A stretch of DNA of 64,000 bases. Origin: Paenibacillus sp. UNC499MF (GTDB lineage Bacteria; Bacillota; Bacilli; Paenibacillales; NBRC-103111). The translations under genes and the position numbers were made by a program. The DNA lies in assembly GCF_900107975.1 (NCBI RefSeq), contig NZ_FNVF01000017.1, forward strand, positions 41,090-105,089. Direction: 5' to 3'. Below, piece after piece: positions 53,339 through 61,082 of this stretch (the stretch's first letter is position 1; each line of letters starts with the position of its first letter). The notes below the pieces were generated by a model. It did not search any database. It was not told where the DNA came from and was given only the letters and a program-made list of their open reading frames with translations.

Positions 53339-53464
53339 AAACGGCCAGCCTCCTTCTGAGTTATCGCATATTTCCGAACAAAAATAAGAACGTTTGTTCC
53401 TATTATAATTCCCGGAAAGCAAAAATGCAATCACCCTTCTTTTGCCAATCCCGAAAATTTTACA

Positions 53465-53502
53465 GCAAAAAACCGGACGTCCTCAGACGTGCCGGTTGCT
53501 GT
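53465..53502 (-). terminator. Terminator overlapping the 3' end of the 53483 gene
   Basis: AACCGG-CGTC pairs with GACG-CCGGTT around CTCA, with a run of T after it on the minus strand. The stop codon of the gene lies inside the stem-loop. Confidence 0.75.
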
Positions 53503-53812
53503 AAGCCTTTCGCGTATCCACGGTAATATGGAGAACCCGGCCGTTGGCCTCGTACTCGATCTCCGGAGTTGTTTGCCCGTAATACCACCATTTTTGGCGC
53601 TCTTCCCCTTCGCCTTCCTCCAGGTAAAAGAGGTTAAGCTCCTCCCTGAAATCCGCGATTTCACGTGCCGCGTCCAGATCGACTGCGCTTATCTCAAAAC
53701 GCCAGCCTCCCGGAACTTCGGACAGATGCAGAAAACCGTCAAGTTCTTTCGTATCCAGCAGCATCCTGCTGCCAACTGCGTGCTTCACGTATAAACGGTG
53801 AGCCTCACTCAT
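53483..53812 (-). CDS. Hypothetical protein of 109 residues
   Basis: This protein is not recognised. It starts MSEAHRLYVKHAVGSRMLLDT, is acidic overall and looks mostly beta-strand, with paired aromatic residues (KWWYYGQTTPEIEYE). No signal peptide or membrane segment is visible. AGGGGG lies seven bases before the ATG at 53812. It starts 26 bp after the pirin gene on the same strand and may be cotranscribed with it. Confidence 0.7.
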   Translation of the reverse strand: MSEAHRLYVKHAVGSRMLLDTKELDGFLHLSEVPGGWRFEISAVDLDAAREIADFREELNLFYLEEGEGEERQKWWYYGQTTPEIEYEANGRVLHITVDTRKAYSNRHV

Positions 53813-53837
53813 AGGTATTCCCCCTCTTTGCCGCGTA

Positions 53838-54539
53838 TCAAGGCAGATCAATCAGCATAAAGCGCGCGCCTGCCGCGCTGCTGATCGTGAGCGACGGAGT
53901 TTCCGTAATCCGCGCCGAATCTCTTTTACCCAAAATCGTCCCGCTGTTAAGCGCAGCCTCGCCGTCCAGGACCATGAAGAAAATCCGTCTGCCCTCCGGT
54001 TGTTCGAACGTGACCGCTTTCCCTTCGTCCAATTCGGATAAGTAGATACTCATATCCTGATGGATGCCGGCGACCCCGGGACCGGCCTTTGATTTGGACA
54101 CAACCGGCAGCAGGCTATTTTTCAGCGCTTCCACCCGGAACTCGGTCGTTTCATAGGAAGGCTCCAGACCGCGCTCTTCAGGATCGAACCACATCTGCAA
54201 AAGCGTAACATCCTCTTGTCCCGGATTCATTTCCGAATGAATAATGCCGGTACCCGCGGTCATCCGCTGAACGCCTCCGTAGGTCGTGACGGCCCGGTGG
54301 CCGGAGCTGTCTTCATGCTGAAGCCGCCCTTCCAGAACGATAGTCACGATTTCCATCTCACGGTGAGGATGCGCCCCGAATCCCCGTCCGCCCTGCACCG
54401 TGTCGTCATTGAGCACTCTCATGGGACCGAAACGGGTATTGTCCGGATCATAGTAATCCGCGAACGAGAAACTGAAGTGGCTGACCAGCCAGCCGTGATC
54501 CGTAGAATACCGGGATGATGCGGGAAAAACTTTTATCAT
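53838..54539 (-). CDS. Pirin family protein (YhhW/YhaK type)
   Basis: This 233-residue bicupin has the pirin signatures FGAHPHREMEIVTIVLEGRLQHEDSSG, with His residues for metal binding, and GTGIIHSEMNPG. Bacterial pirins of this type include quercetin 2,3-dioxygenases and redox-linked proteins; the natural substrate here is unknown. I used the ATG at 54539; a GTG at 54548 is too close to the AAAGG ribosome site. The upstream promoter carries a MarR-type inverted repeat, hinting at induction by electrophiles or oxidants. Confidence 0.88.
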   Translation of the reverse strand: MIKVFPASSRYSTDHGWLVSHFSFSFADYYDPDNTRFGPMRVLNDDTVQGGRGFGAHPHREMEIVTIVLEGRLQHEDSSGHRAVTTYGGVQRMTAGTGIIHSEMNPGQEDVTLLQMWFDPEERGLEPSYETTEFRVEALKNSLLPVVSKSKAGPGVAGIHQDMSIYLSELDEGKAVTFEQPEGRRIFFMVLDGEAALNSGTILGKRDSARITETPSLTISSAAGARFMLIDLP

Positions 54540-54705
54540 GATTAACACAACCTTTCAAAATGATAGCTAAGCCGGCTTTGGGATTTCCAAGCCTCGGGGA
54601 TACGGCTGTCGGGAATTCCTGTGTGGAGAGTCCTATTTCGCCAGATTACGAAAGTCTGATCTTATCCTTGCATACATTCTTGCATACATTCTTTATTCTA
54701 CATGT

Positions 54706-54738
54706 ATCATACACAAATAACTTACTAATTTCAAGTTA
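54706..54738 (-). promoter_or_regulatory. Pirin promoter with overlapping inverted repeat
   Basis: On the minus strand TTGAAA (54729-54734) and TATGAT (54706-54711) are 17 bp apart. The inverted repeat TAACTT-N9-AAGTTA (54718-54738) covers the -35, as an operator for a MarR/HxlR-type repressor would. A direct repeat (TTGCATACATTC at about 54668 and 54680) lies downstream. Confidence 0.65.
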
Positions 54739-54837
54739 CTATATATTTCGATAAAATTACAAATGTTTCATTTTGTCATCAATTTGTTACCCTTCTTTCC
54801 TCATGAACGCATACAATGGGAATTAGGACCAAGTCAT

Positions 54838-54863
54838 AAAAAAAACTCCCGCCTGAGCGAGAG
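54838..54863 (-). terminator. Terminator after the holin-like gene
   Basis: CTCTCGC and GCGGGAG pair around a TCAG loop with one mismatch, followed on the minus strand by eight T. It lies about 80 bases past the stop codon. Confidence 0.65.
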
Positions 54864-54939
54864 CCTTGTCCGATTAATTGATATAAAAAAACGGAAACTT
54901 TTTCTAATGGAAGAGTTTCACAGCTCTGTGGAGCGGGTA

Positions 54940-55341
54940 TTAATTCTTATCATGCTTCGAATTTTTCAGTTGGGTGATAACTTCCTTGATTTTCTCGGGA
55001 AGGGGAAGACCGAGCCGGCCATAATTTTCCGTAATGGAAATCAACTCATTGACCAGATAGAAATAAATAGCGGCGTTCATCACAACGCTGCCCCCAATGA
55101 GCATGTCCATCCGGTGACCCAACAAAATGATGAGCAGCATAAGCCCTTTCTTGGCGAGGCCCCAGAAGCCGATATTGCTGTTCAACCCGGACTTTTCTTT
55201 CAAAGAGGCCGCAACCCCGGTTACATAATCGATTGCGACAGCTACGAGGAAAAAGCCCAGCAATTCAGACCACCCTCCAAACGCATACGTAACGAGCGTG
55301 GCGCCGAAAGCCGTCAAGCTTCCAAGAATCGTTTGGTTCAT
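54940..55341 (-). CDS. Phage holin family (Phage_holin_4 type) protein
   Basis: This 133-residue protein has about three to four hydrophobic segments and the family pattern FLVAVAIDYVTGVAASLKEKSGLNSNIGFWGLAKKGLMLLIILLGHRMD is spread over residues 29-76. Holins of this family occur in phages and also as lone chromosomal genes, e.g. in spore-related lysis. AAAGGAGGG lies before ATG 55341. No other phage gene is nearby, so I do not read it as a prophage remnant. It precedes a terminator. Confidence 0.85.
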   Translation of the reverse strand: MNQTILGSLTAFGATLVTYAFGGWSELLGFFLVAVAIDYVTGVAASLKEKSGLNSNIGFWGLAKKGLMLLIILLGHRMDMLIGGSVVMNAAIYFYLVNELISITENYGRLGLPLPEKIKEVITQLKNSKHDKN

Positions 55342-55469
55342 CTTAATCCCTCCTTTCTCTACCATTCTATGAAACGGGCAGTAGAAAGGAACGACACTTG
55401 GCTAGTGCTTACAAATAAATAAAAACCGCCCGGTGGCACCCGGACGGCAAAAAATTTACATTTGTATGA

Positions 55470-56324
55470 TTACATGACGCGTTTGGCTCCAACATAACGA
55501 GAGCCCCAGTAAGCGCTGCCCAAGCTGTCCACTTTCACTCCATCATCTGTCGCGGAAATGAATTTGTCAGCCCCTACGTAAATACCCACATGCTGCATTT
55601 TGGAATTGCTTGCGAAGAATACAAGATCGCCCGGCTGAGGGTTGGAAACTTTAACCCCTGCGCTGGCATACATACTTGCAGAAGATCTAGGCAGGTCTAC
55701 CCCGTTCTTATCGTACACGTATTGCACAAACCCGGAGCAGTCAAATCCAGATGGCGTAGTACCGCCATACACGTAACGAACGCCTTTATATTTGTTGGCC
55801 GTGGCTACAATCGTATTTTCCTTCTGCGATTTCTGAGGCACGGTTGCATACCAAGCCGGGGAATGATACTGTCCGTCGGCATCGAAAATTGCAATCGTAT
55901 TCACATTATCCCATTGTACACGGATAGCCAGTGAATCTGCCAGAAATCTCATCGGAACATAGACCGTATTGTTCAAAAACTGCGCTTTGCTTGGCAAGTC
56001 GATCTTCTTGCCGTCCACGAGAGCTTGATTCTCCCCCGTAGTAAACGTAATCTTGTGGCCGTTCCCGGTCACCGAGATACTCATTTGAGCCCCTGCACGT
56101 TCCCATCCGATTTGTGTTCCCAATTTCTCTGCAACAGGACGAAGCGGAATCATCAGGTTATTGCTGGAATCGATAAAAGGTGCGGTACCTTCGGTATTCA
56201 CCAGTTGATCGTTGACCTGCACTTTAGCGGAACGAGCGGCATTGGCATGAGCATCAGAAGCCGCGAATAAACCGGCCGTCAGTACGGCGCATGAAACGAC
56301 AACGCTTTGTACCCAAATCTTCAA
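55470..56324 (-). CDS. Secreted NlpC/P60 endopeptidase with copper-amine-oxidase-like N-domain
   Basis: This 284-residue protein has a signal peptide (residues 1-27, AVLTAGLFAASDAHA), a copper amine oxidase N-terminal-like domain used for wall binding (about 30-148, with MIPLRPVAEKLG and VPMRFLADSL), and an NlpC/P60 domain (about 165-284). The catalytic Cys is in GFDCSGF and the His in MQHVGIYVG. It probably cuts peptide cross-links in peptidoglycan. The TTG start follows AAGGAGG by nine bases. A c-di-AMP riboswitch lies directly upstream. Confidence 0.9.
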   Translation of the reverse strand: MKIWVQSVVVSCAVLTAGLFAASDAHANAARSAKVQVNDQLVNTEGTAPFIDSSNNLMIPLRPVAEKLGTQIGWERAGAQMSISVTGNGHKITFTTGENQALVDGKKIDLPSKAQFLNNTVYVPMRFLADSLAIRVQWDNVNTIAIFDADGQYHSPAWYATVPQKSQKENTIVATANKYKGVRYVYGGTTPSGFDCSGFVQYVYDKNGVDLPRSSASMYASAGVKVSNPQPGDLVFFASNSKMQHVGIYVGADKFISATDDGVKVDSLGSAYWGSRYVGAKRVM

Positions 56325-56340
56325 AACGATTTTCCTCCTT

Positions 56341-56455
56341 GGGCCTCCGAGGTTAGTTGACGGGTTCGGGAAAGAGGTTCCCTAGCTTGCAAAACGACAG
56401 GCATTCACCCCAGAAATAAGTCCCCCGTACAGGTGCTTTGATTCACCGGATTCGG
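56341..56455 (-). promoter_or_regulatory. c-di-AMP (ydaO/yuaA-type) riboswitch (1)
   Basis: On the minus strand the conserved blocks appear in order: ACGGGGGAC, TGGGGTGAAT, a GGGAAC/TTTCCC helix, then GAACCCGTCAACTAACCTCG. The 3' end is followed at once by the AAGGAGG ribosome site of the NlpC/P60 gene. No T-tailed terminator lies between aptamer and start codon. Confidence 0.88.
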
Positions 56456-56612
56456 CTTTTGTATAAATTGTGTCAAAGACACTCCTAGAAAGGTTAACAT
56501 AATTTACATAATCGGACAACCCTTTTTGTTGTGTCTATTTTGTAACAAATCCCGGATAAAATTCCTCCCTCTAAACAAAACTAATGAAAAACGCCATTAG
56601 AGGAGGGTTCCC

Positions 56613-57653
56613 ATGAAACGTGCTGCCTTGGCTGCCTCAGCCGCCATTTTGCTGGCCTTCGTCTCCGCATGCTCTCCGGAAAAGGTGCCCAGCGAGGGCT
56701 CCGCCTCTTCACGGCTGGACGAGAACCGTTTTATCCCGCACTCTCTAAGCGAAGAACCGGCGGCCTCATCCATACCCCGATCTGCCAAAATCCCGTCTGT
56801 TAAAGCTCCGGCGATCAAGGGAAAAAGCGCTGCCACACCATCGGCCTTACCTGCCGTTCCGCCCCCTTTACCTTCTTTGCCGGCTAAAAAAGCTAAAAAA
56901 ACAGCCGCTCCCAAACCGGAGCCGAAAAAGAAAGACGTACCCGTCCAAAAACATCATCAGGCCAACGCTCTACAGAAATCGGAGCAGCGCAAGCTGAGTT
57001 TAGCCGACATTCATCATAAATACCCGGCGGTTTTCCGGATGAGAGGAACTTCCAAAGGAAAAAAAATCGCGCTCACGTTCGATGACGGGCCCGATCTCAA
57101 ATATACGCCGCAAGTGCTCGATATTTTGAAAAAGCATCAAGTAAAAGCTACCTTCTTTGTAATCGGGAGCCGTGCCCGGGCACACCCCGAGATGATCGGA
57201 CGGATGGTACGAGAAGGACATGTTGTGGGAAACCACTCGTACAGTCACCCTTTTATGCCCAAACTGTCCGCATCGGAGTTCTCTTCGCAAATTATGCGCA
57301 CCCAAGACATTATCAAACAGCTGGCCGGATATACGCCGCGGCTGGTGCGGCCTCCTTACGGAGCCATCAATGAAGAGCAGGTGCGCTGGATGTCCGACCA
57401 CCGCCTGCTGGTAATAAACTGGGACGTGGATTCCCTGGACTGGAAGGGATTGTCGGGCAAGCAGGTGTACCATAACATCATAGATAATGCCCGGGCCGGT
57501 TCGATCATTCTGCAGCACAGCGCGGGAGGGAACGACAAGCACGATCTCAGCGGTACGGTCTCCGCCCTCCCCGATCTGATCCGTTCCTTGAAATCAAGCG
57601 GCTATAAACTGGTCACGGTTCCGGAGCTGATGGGAATATCGAAAGGTCTTTAA
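56613..57653 (+). CDS. Polysaccharide deacetylase lipoprotein (NodB domain)
   Basis: This 346-residue protein has a lipoprotein signal with lipobox VSAC (Cys20), a long Pro/Lys/Ala-rich linker (about residues 25-125) and a NodB domain. Catalytic marks are KIALTFDDGPD, with the base and metal Asp, and GNHSYSH with the metal His pair. It probably deacetylates peptidoglycan or another envelope polysaccharide outside the cell. GAGGAGGG precedes the ATG. It lies between two riboswitch-controlled wall genes but is on the opposite strand and has no riboswitch itself. Confidence 0.92.
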   Translation: MKRAALAASAAILLAFVSACSPEKVPSEGSASSRLDENRFIPHSLSEEPAASSIPRSAKIPSVKAPAIKGKSAATPSALPAVPPPLPSLPAKKAKKTAAPKPEPKKKDVPVQKHHQANALQKSEQRKLSLADIHHKYPAVFRMRGTSKGKKIALTFDDGPDLKYTPQVLDILKKHQVKATFFVIGSRARAHPEMIGRMVREGHVVGNHSYSHPFMPKLSASEFSSQIMRTQDIIKQLAGYTPRLVRPPYGAINEEQVRWMSDHRLLVINWDVDSLDWKGLSGKQVYHNIIDNARAGSIILQHSAGGNDKHDLSGTVSALPDLIRSLKSSGYKLVTVPELMGISKGL

Positions 57654-57665
57654 CGCGCAAAAGAC

Positions 57666-57692
57666 GGGAGCATCCGCTCCCGCCTTCTTTTC
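57666..57692. terminator. Bidirectional terminator
   Basis: CGGGAGC and GCTCCCG form a 7-bp stem with a 4-base loop, followed by a T-rich tract. It lies between the deacetylase and the convergent 3D-domain gene. Confidence 0.75.
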
Positions 57693-57699
57693 GGCTCAA

Positions 57700-58653
57700 T
57701 TATTTAAGAATGTATACTTTCACACTTTGGTATCCAAAGTTGTTTACTTTCTCTTTGGAGCCCGGAACGAAAATATCGATCCGGTTGCCTTTGATCGCGC
57801 CGCCGATGTCCGTCGCTTTGGCGATCATTCCCTTGGCCGGAAGACCCGGGAAAGCGTAACCCGTCACATAGACGGTGGAGCCCAGCGGAATCACTTTCGG
57901 ATCGACCGCGATCGTACCGACGGTCAGTTTGTTGCCGTAGTAATCGATTCCGGCATATCCGCCGTTCTCGCTCGGGTCCGCGGAATAAGCGGATGCCTTG
58001 ATATTCAGCACTTTTTTGTATTGAACCTGTTTGCCCGCGGCCGTTGTCAGCTTCTGGCCGGACTTTGCGGCAGCCGATGCGGGTTTGGCGGCCGGTTTCT
58101 TAACGGCCTTCTTCTCCGTGGTTTTCTTCGGCTCGGAAGCCTGCGGCTTGCCGTTCTTCTGAAGTGCCTCCGAAGGTTTTATGGCGTCCGTCTGGCTTGG
58201 CGCGGCCAATGCAAGCTGAGCTCGAACCGGGATTTTTACCGTCGCTTTTAGAGCTTTAAGCTGCTCGGGCGCGGCTTCTCCCGCAATTTTCAGCTCGCTG
58301 CCTGCCGGCAGACTCAGGGGGTCCGCATCAGGATTCAACGATAACAGATCAAGAACGTCCATACTCATTTGGGAAGCGAAATTCCACATGGAATTCGGCT
58401 CGGATAATACAAGAATTTGATTTTCCGGTGTCAGGAAGGATTGGGCAAGCTCCTGATCGGCTGCTTGTCCGCCGGTATCGGTAAGACCGATTGCGATCTC
58501 CTGATAAGATTTGGCCAGTTTCCAATAAACCAGGCCATCGTTTTTAGCCGCTTCCGTTTCAGCCGCCTGGGACTGGAATGCGGAAGAGGCCGCCACCACT
58601 GCACCCAACAGCAGAGTGGCGCAGGTTTTTTTCCAATGATGCTTTAAAGCCAT
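57700..58653 (-). CDS. Secreted 3D-domain protein, probable peptidoglycan lytic enzyme
   Basis: This 317-residue protein has a signal peptide (about residues 1-32, ATLLLGAVVAASSAFQSQAA), a middle region with LPAGSELKI-type LysM-like sequence and an Ala/Lys-rich linker, and a C-terminal 3D domain (about 215-317). The three Asp of the family are seen as DYYGN, AVDPKVIPLGS and ATDIGGAIKGNRIDIF. It resembles YocH and YuiC/Sps-type wall hydrolases. I start it at ATG 58653 with AAGGAG upstream; the longer frame would run through the riboswitch. Confidence 0.9.
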   Translation of the reverse strand: MALKHHWKKTCATLLLGAVVAASSAFQSQAAETEAAKNDGLVYWKLAKSYQEIAIGLTDTGGQAADQELAQSFLTPENQILVLSEPNSMWNFASQMSMDVLDLLSLNPDADPLSLPAGSELKIAGEAAPEQLKALKATVKIPVRAQLALAAPSQTDAIKPSEALQKNGKPQASEPKKTTEKKAVKKPAAKPASAAAKSGQKLTTAAGKQVQYKKVLNIKASAYSADPSENGGYAGIDYYGNKLTVGTIAVDPKVIPLGSTVYVTGYAFPGLPAKGMIAKATDIGGAIKGNRIDIFVPGSKEKVNNFGYQSVKVYILK

Positions 58654-58678
58654 AGTTGATGTACGCTCCTTCTCGGTA

Positions 58679-58808
58679 TTGCCTACGAGGTTAGTTGTCG
58701 GGTTTGGACTGAGAAGTCGCCCACGCTGCTGCCAGCGATTCACCCCTATCGGACGCCGCCATACAAGTACGGTTCCGAAATGAATCATCCCCCGCACCTC
58801 ATCCCCCT
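58679..58808 (-). promoter_or_regulatory. c-di-AMP (ydaO/yuaA-type) riboswitch (2)
   Basis: On the minus strand the blocks TGCGGGGGATGA, AGGGGTGAATCGCTG and AAACCCGACAACTAACCTCG appear in the ydaO order, with a variable hairpin region (58752-58785) between the first two. The 3' end is close to the ribosome site of the 3D-domain gene and no intrinsic terminator follows. Confidence 0.88.
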
Positions 58809-59117
58809 CCTGGAAAATCCGGGAAAAGGAAGAAGTTTCGGCTCTCTACACAAGCTATCACATACATCTTTAGAAACAAACACACACAAATTGGCAATAA
58901 ACATGCTTTTCATTTTTTTAATCCGTCGATGAATCGGGAGCAATAAGCTGGTCTAGCAAGCCTATCGGTAACTTTTTTCCTTTTGTACGCCTAACAACGA
59001 AGAGAGCAAAATTAACGTATCACTCACTATACCCTTATGTAATTCTCATTTGTTTCTCAGAAAAGACTACGTTTATTCACCATATTGACAGGTAATTCAT
59101 CCCACGGGAGGAAACCT
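58809..59117. other. AT-rich intergenic region
   Basis: No gene is recognised. The minus strand must carry the promoter of the second riboswitch transcript; no consensus pair stands out. TTGACA occurs on the plus strand near 59086 without a matching -10. Confidence 0.4.
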
Positions 59118-59339
59118 TTATTTGGCGATCCGTTTGTTTTCTCTCGGTTTTTCTTCTATTTTTATGACTGCTTTGCTCTGTGCCGATTCCACAGTCGGAC
59201 TCCTCTTCCCTTCGTAAATATCATCGAAAGGACGAAACGGGACATTGTCGGAGCGGTCGAATTCTTTCGGTTTTCGCAGTCCTAATGATGCCGCTAATAG
59301 AACTAACATGCCGATCAGCAGACTTAAAGTGATCCCCAT
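59118..59339 (-). CDS. Small single-pass membrane protein
   Basis: This 73-residue protein has one N-terminal membrane segment (residues 2-20, GITLSLLIGMLVLLAASLG) and a charged tail with KRSPTVESAQSKAVIKIEEK. I do not recognise it. The ribosome site AAGGAGG, eight bases before the ATG, makes it a real gene. It stands alone between the 3D-domain gene and cotJABC. Confidence 0.7.
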   Translation of the reverse strand: MGITLSLLIGMLVLLAASLGLRKPKEFDRSDNVPFRPFDDIYEGKRSPTVESAQSKAVIKIEEKPRENKRIAK

Positions 59340-59678
59340 AATAGCAGCCTCCTTTTAATTCCAAAATATAGGTTTGATCCCTAATTACTAAGAAACTTAT
59401 TCCAGTTTATCATACTTATAGGTAAAATGTGGTATTTTATTCGGCAAAACAGACGATTTTTTTACGATTTTTCATAAGTACGACATAATTCTTGCCTATA
59501 TTCTTCTTCTAATAACTAGCTCTGTATAGTCTCGCGTTTAAAAAAGTTCGATTTACATGTCACTTATATATAAGTAAGACACCTTCAGAAGGGGAAATGT
59601 TCCGGTAAATTTAGTAATCTTATTCAATTTTTCCATATCCCTCGAAAACTTGCGTTTCGCTCCCCCTTAAAATCCCTG
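59340..59678. other. AT-rich intergenic region
   Basis: No gene is seen in these 339 bases. It holds a 14-bp palindrome ACTTATATATAAGT (59572-59585) and the upstream region of the 73-residue gene. It ends at the cotJ terminator. Confidence 0.45.
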
Positions 59679-59705
59679 AAAAAAGACGGGTTTCCCCGTC
59701 TTTTT
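59679..59705. terminator. Terminator after cotJC
   Basis: AAAAAGACGGG and CCCGTCTTTTT pair around a 4-base loop, with A and T runs on both sides. It lies just after the cotJC stop. Confidence 0.88.
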
Positions 59706-59715
59706 GTCCGGTCCG

Positions 59716-60285
59716 CTAGAAAATTTTCTGGGCGGCCCTTTCGTCTTTAAGTATTTCCACCGCTTCGCGGAATCTCATCGAATGGACGATTTCACGTTCG
59801 CGCAGGAACTTAAGGCCATCCTGAAGATCAACGTCGTCCGTCAGATCAATGAGCCACTGATACGTGGCGCGGGCCTTTTCTTCCGCCGCGATATCTTCGT
59901 ACAGGTCGGCGATAGGATCGCCTTTGGCTTGAATGTAAGCCGCCGTCCACGGCACGCCGGCCGCATTTTGATAAAACAAAGCCGAGTCGTGATTAACGTA
60001 ATAATCGCCCAGCCCTGCGGCTTTAAGCTGTTCGGGAGTCGCATCTTTCGTCAGCTTGTAAATCATCGTGGCAATCATCTCAAGGTGAGCGAATTCTTCG
60101 GTCCCGATGTCATTCAATACTCCGATCACTTTGTCCGGAATGGTGTAACGCTGGTTCAAGTAGCGCAGCGCGGCAGCAAGCTCCCCGTCCGCACCCCCGT
60201 ACTGCTCGATCAGAAGTTTGGCCATGTGCGGATCGCATTTGCTTACACGAACCGGATACTGCAATTTCTTCTCGTAAATCCACAT
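59716..60285 (-). CDS. cotJC: Spore coat protein CotJC, manganese-catalase family
   Basis: This 189-residue protein starts MWIYEKKLQYPVRVSKCDP, the usual CotJC N-terminus. It is a short manganese-catalase-like four-helix bundle with metal-site Glu and His residues (NDIGTEEFAHLEMIATMIY, AAEEKARATYQWLIDL, REREIVHSMRFREA). It belongs to the inner spore coat and may break down peroxide. It is the last gene of cotJA-cotJB-cotJC. Confidence 0.95.
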   Translation of the reverse strand: MWIYEKKLQYPVRVSKCDPHMAKLLIEQYGGADGELAAALRYLNQRYTIPDKVIGVLNDIGTEEFAHLEMIATMIYKLTKDATPEQLKAAGLGDYYVNHDSALFYQNAAGVPWTAAYIQAKGDPIADLYEDIAAEEKARATYQWLIDLTDDVDLQDGLKFLREREIVHSMRFREAVEILKDERAAQKIF

Positions 60286-60362
60286 TGGAATCCCTCATCT
60301 CCTTGAGCACATCCGTGCTTGATCTTCCGGCCAGGCCATACCGACAGTTCCCTCCGCACACG

Positions 60363-60629
60363 TTACACTTGCCACGGCCACGGAGCTTCGGCCCATTCCC
60401 AGGTTTGCTGCGGCAGGGCATTTTGCCCGTATTGAAGAAGCGGTCCATACAAACGCTCATATTCCAGCGCGATTTGCTTCCGTTTTCGGGAAAATTCATT
60501 GAACTGCTGCAAAGCGTTTATATCTTCGGGATGAGTGTCCAGGTACAGGGTCAGTTCGACCAGTACGAAATCGGCCGCCTGCAGATCGTGCAGAAGCCGG
60601 TAATAATTGTCATCCAGCTGTTTTTGCAT
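60363..60629 (-). CDS. cotJB: Spore coat protein CotJB
   Basis: This 88-residue protein matches CotJB: YYRLLHDLQAADFVLVELTLYLDTHPEDINALQQF, then a Tyr-rich EYERLYGPLLQYG and a Trp-rich end. It is part of the CotJ coat complex with CotJA and CotJC. The ATG at 60629 has GAGGGGAG upstream; the longer frame overlaps cotJA without its own ribosome site. Confidence 0.92.
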   Translation of the reverse strand: MQKQLDDNYYRLLHDLQAADFVLVELTLYLDTHPEDINALQQFNEFSRKRKQIALEYERLYGPLLQYGQNALPQQTWEWAEAPWPWQV

Positions 60630-60667
60630 AGTGGTGTCGCTCCCCTCTCTTTCGCTTTCCGACCGGC

Positions 60668-60871
60668 TTAGCACTTGGGTTCGTAGTTGCTGTATAGCTC
60701 CGGCCAAAGGGTACCGAGCTTCAAAGCCTCATAAGGACTGAACTGCGGCAGGCACATGGGCTGGAACTGGATAAACAGGTTCGGCGGAGTTACGTACGTT
60801 TTGACAAGCTTCGGCGGACAGGGATCAAACGGCCCCACGAAGGGGTGGTACATGCGGACTTCAGGGTACAA
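60668..60871 (-). CDS. cotJA: Spore coat associated protein CotJA
   Basis: This 67-residue protein reads YHPFVGPFDPCPPKLVKTYVTPPNLFIQFQPMCLPQFSPYEALKLGTLWPELYSNY across its length, typical of CotJA. The start is a TTG at 60871 with AGGAGG seven bases upstream; a longer frame to 60925 passes through that ribosome site. It is the first gene of cotJABC. In B. subtilis this operon is transcribed by sigma-E in the mother cell; I could not find a clear sigma-E promoter here. Confidence 0.88.
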   Translation of the reverse strand: MYPEVRMYHPFVGPFDPCPPKLVKTYVTPPNLFIQFQPMCLPQFSPYEALKLGTLWPELYSNYEPKC

Positions 60872-61082
60872 TGCGCTTCCTCCTTGTAACCGGTAATGGT
60901 GTCGCTCTGCAATACCATATGGCATTCGCCCAGCTGCGGTATGGGCAGCCGCCCAGATTTCCGAAATAAAAGCGGAATAATCCGCAAGGTTGTCATCTCT
61001 ACCGTCTCTATGAATATCTTATGATAGAAAGAGAGACGATCCGGGGAAAGCCTTTTCCCCTTCAAAAAAGGAGTGAGATGGC

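Noticed and set aside
54940..55341. Holin gene as a sign of a prophage
   Set aside because: No other phage gene, integrase or attachment site is present. Lone holin-family genes are common in spore-formers.
58654..58797. Longer start for the 3D-domain protein
   Set aside because: It would translate the riboswitch aptamer and hide the signal peptide.
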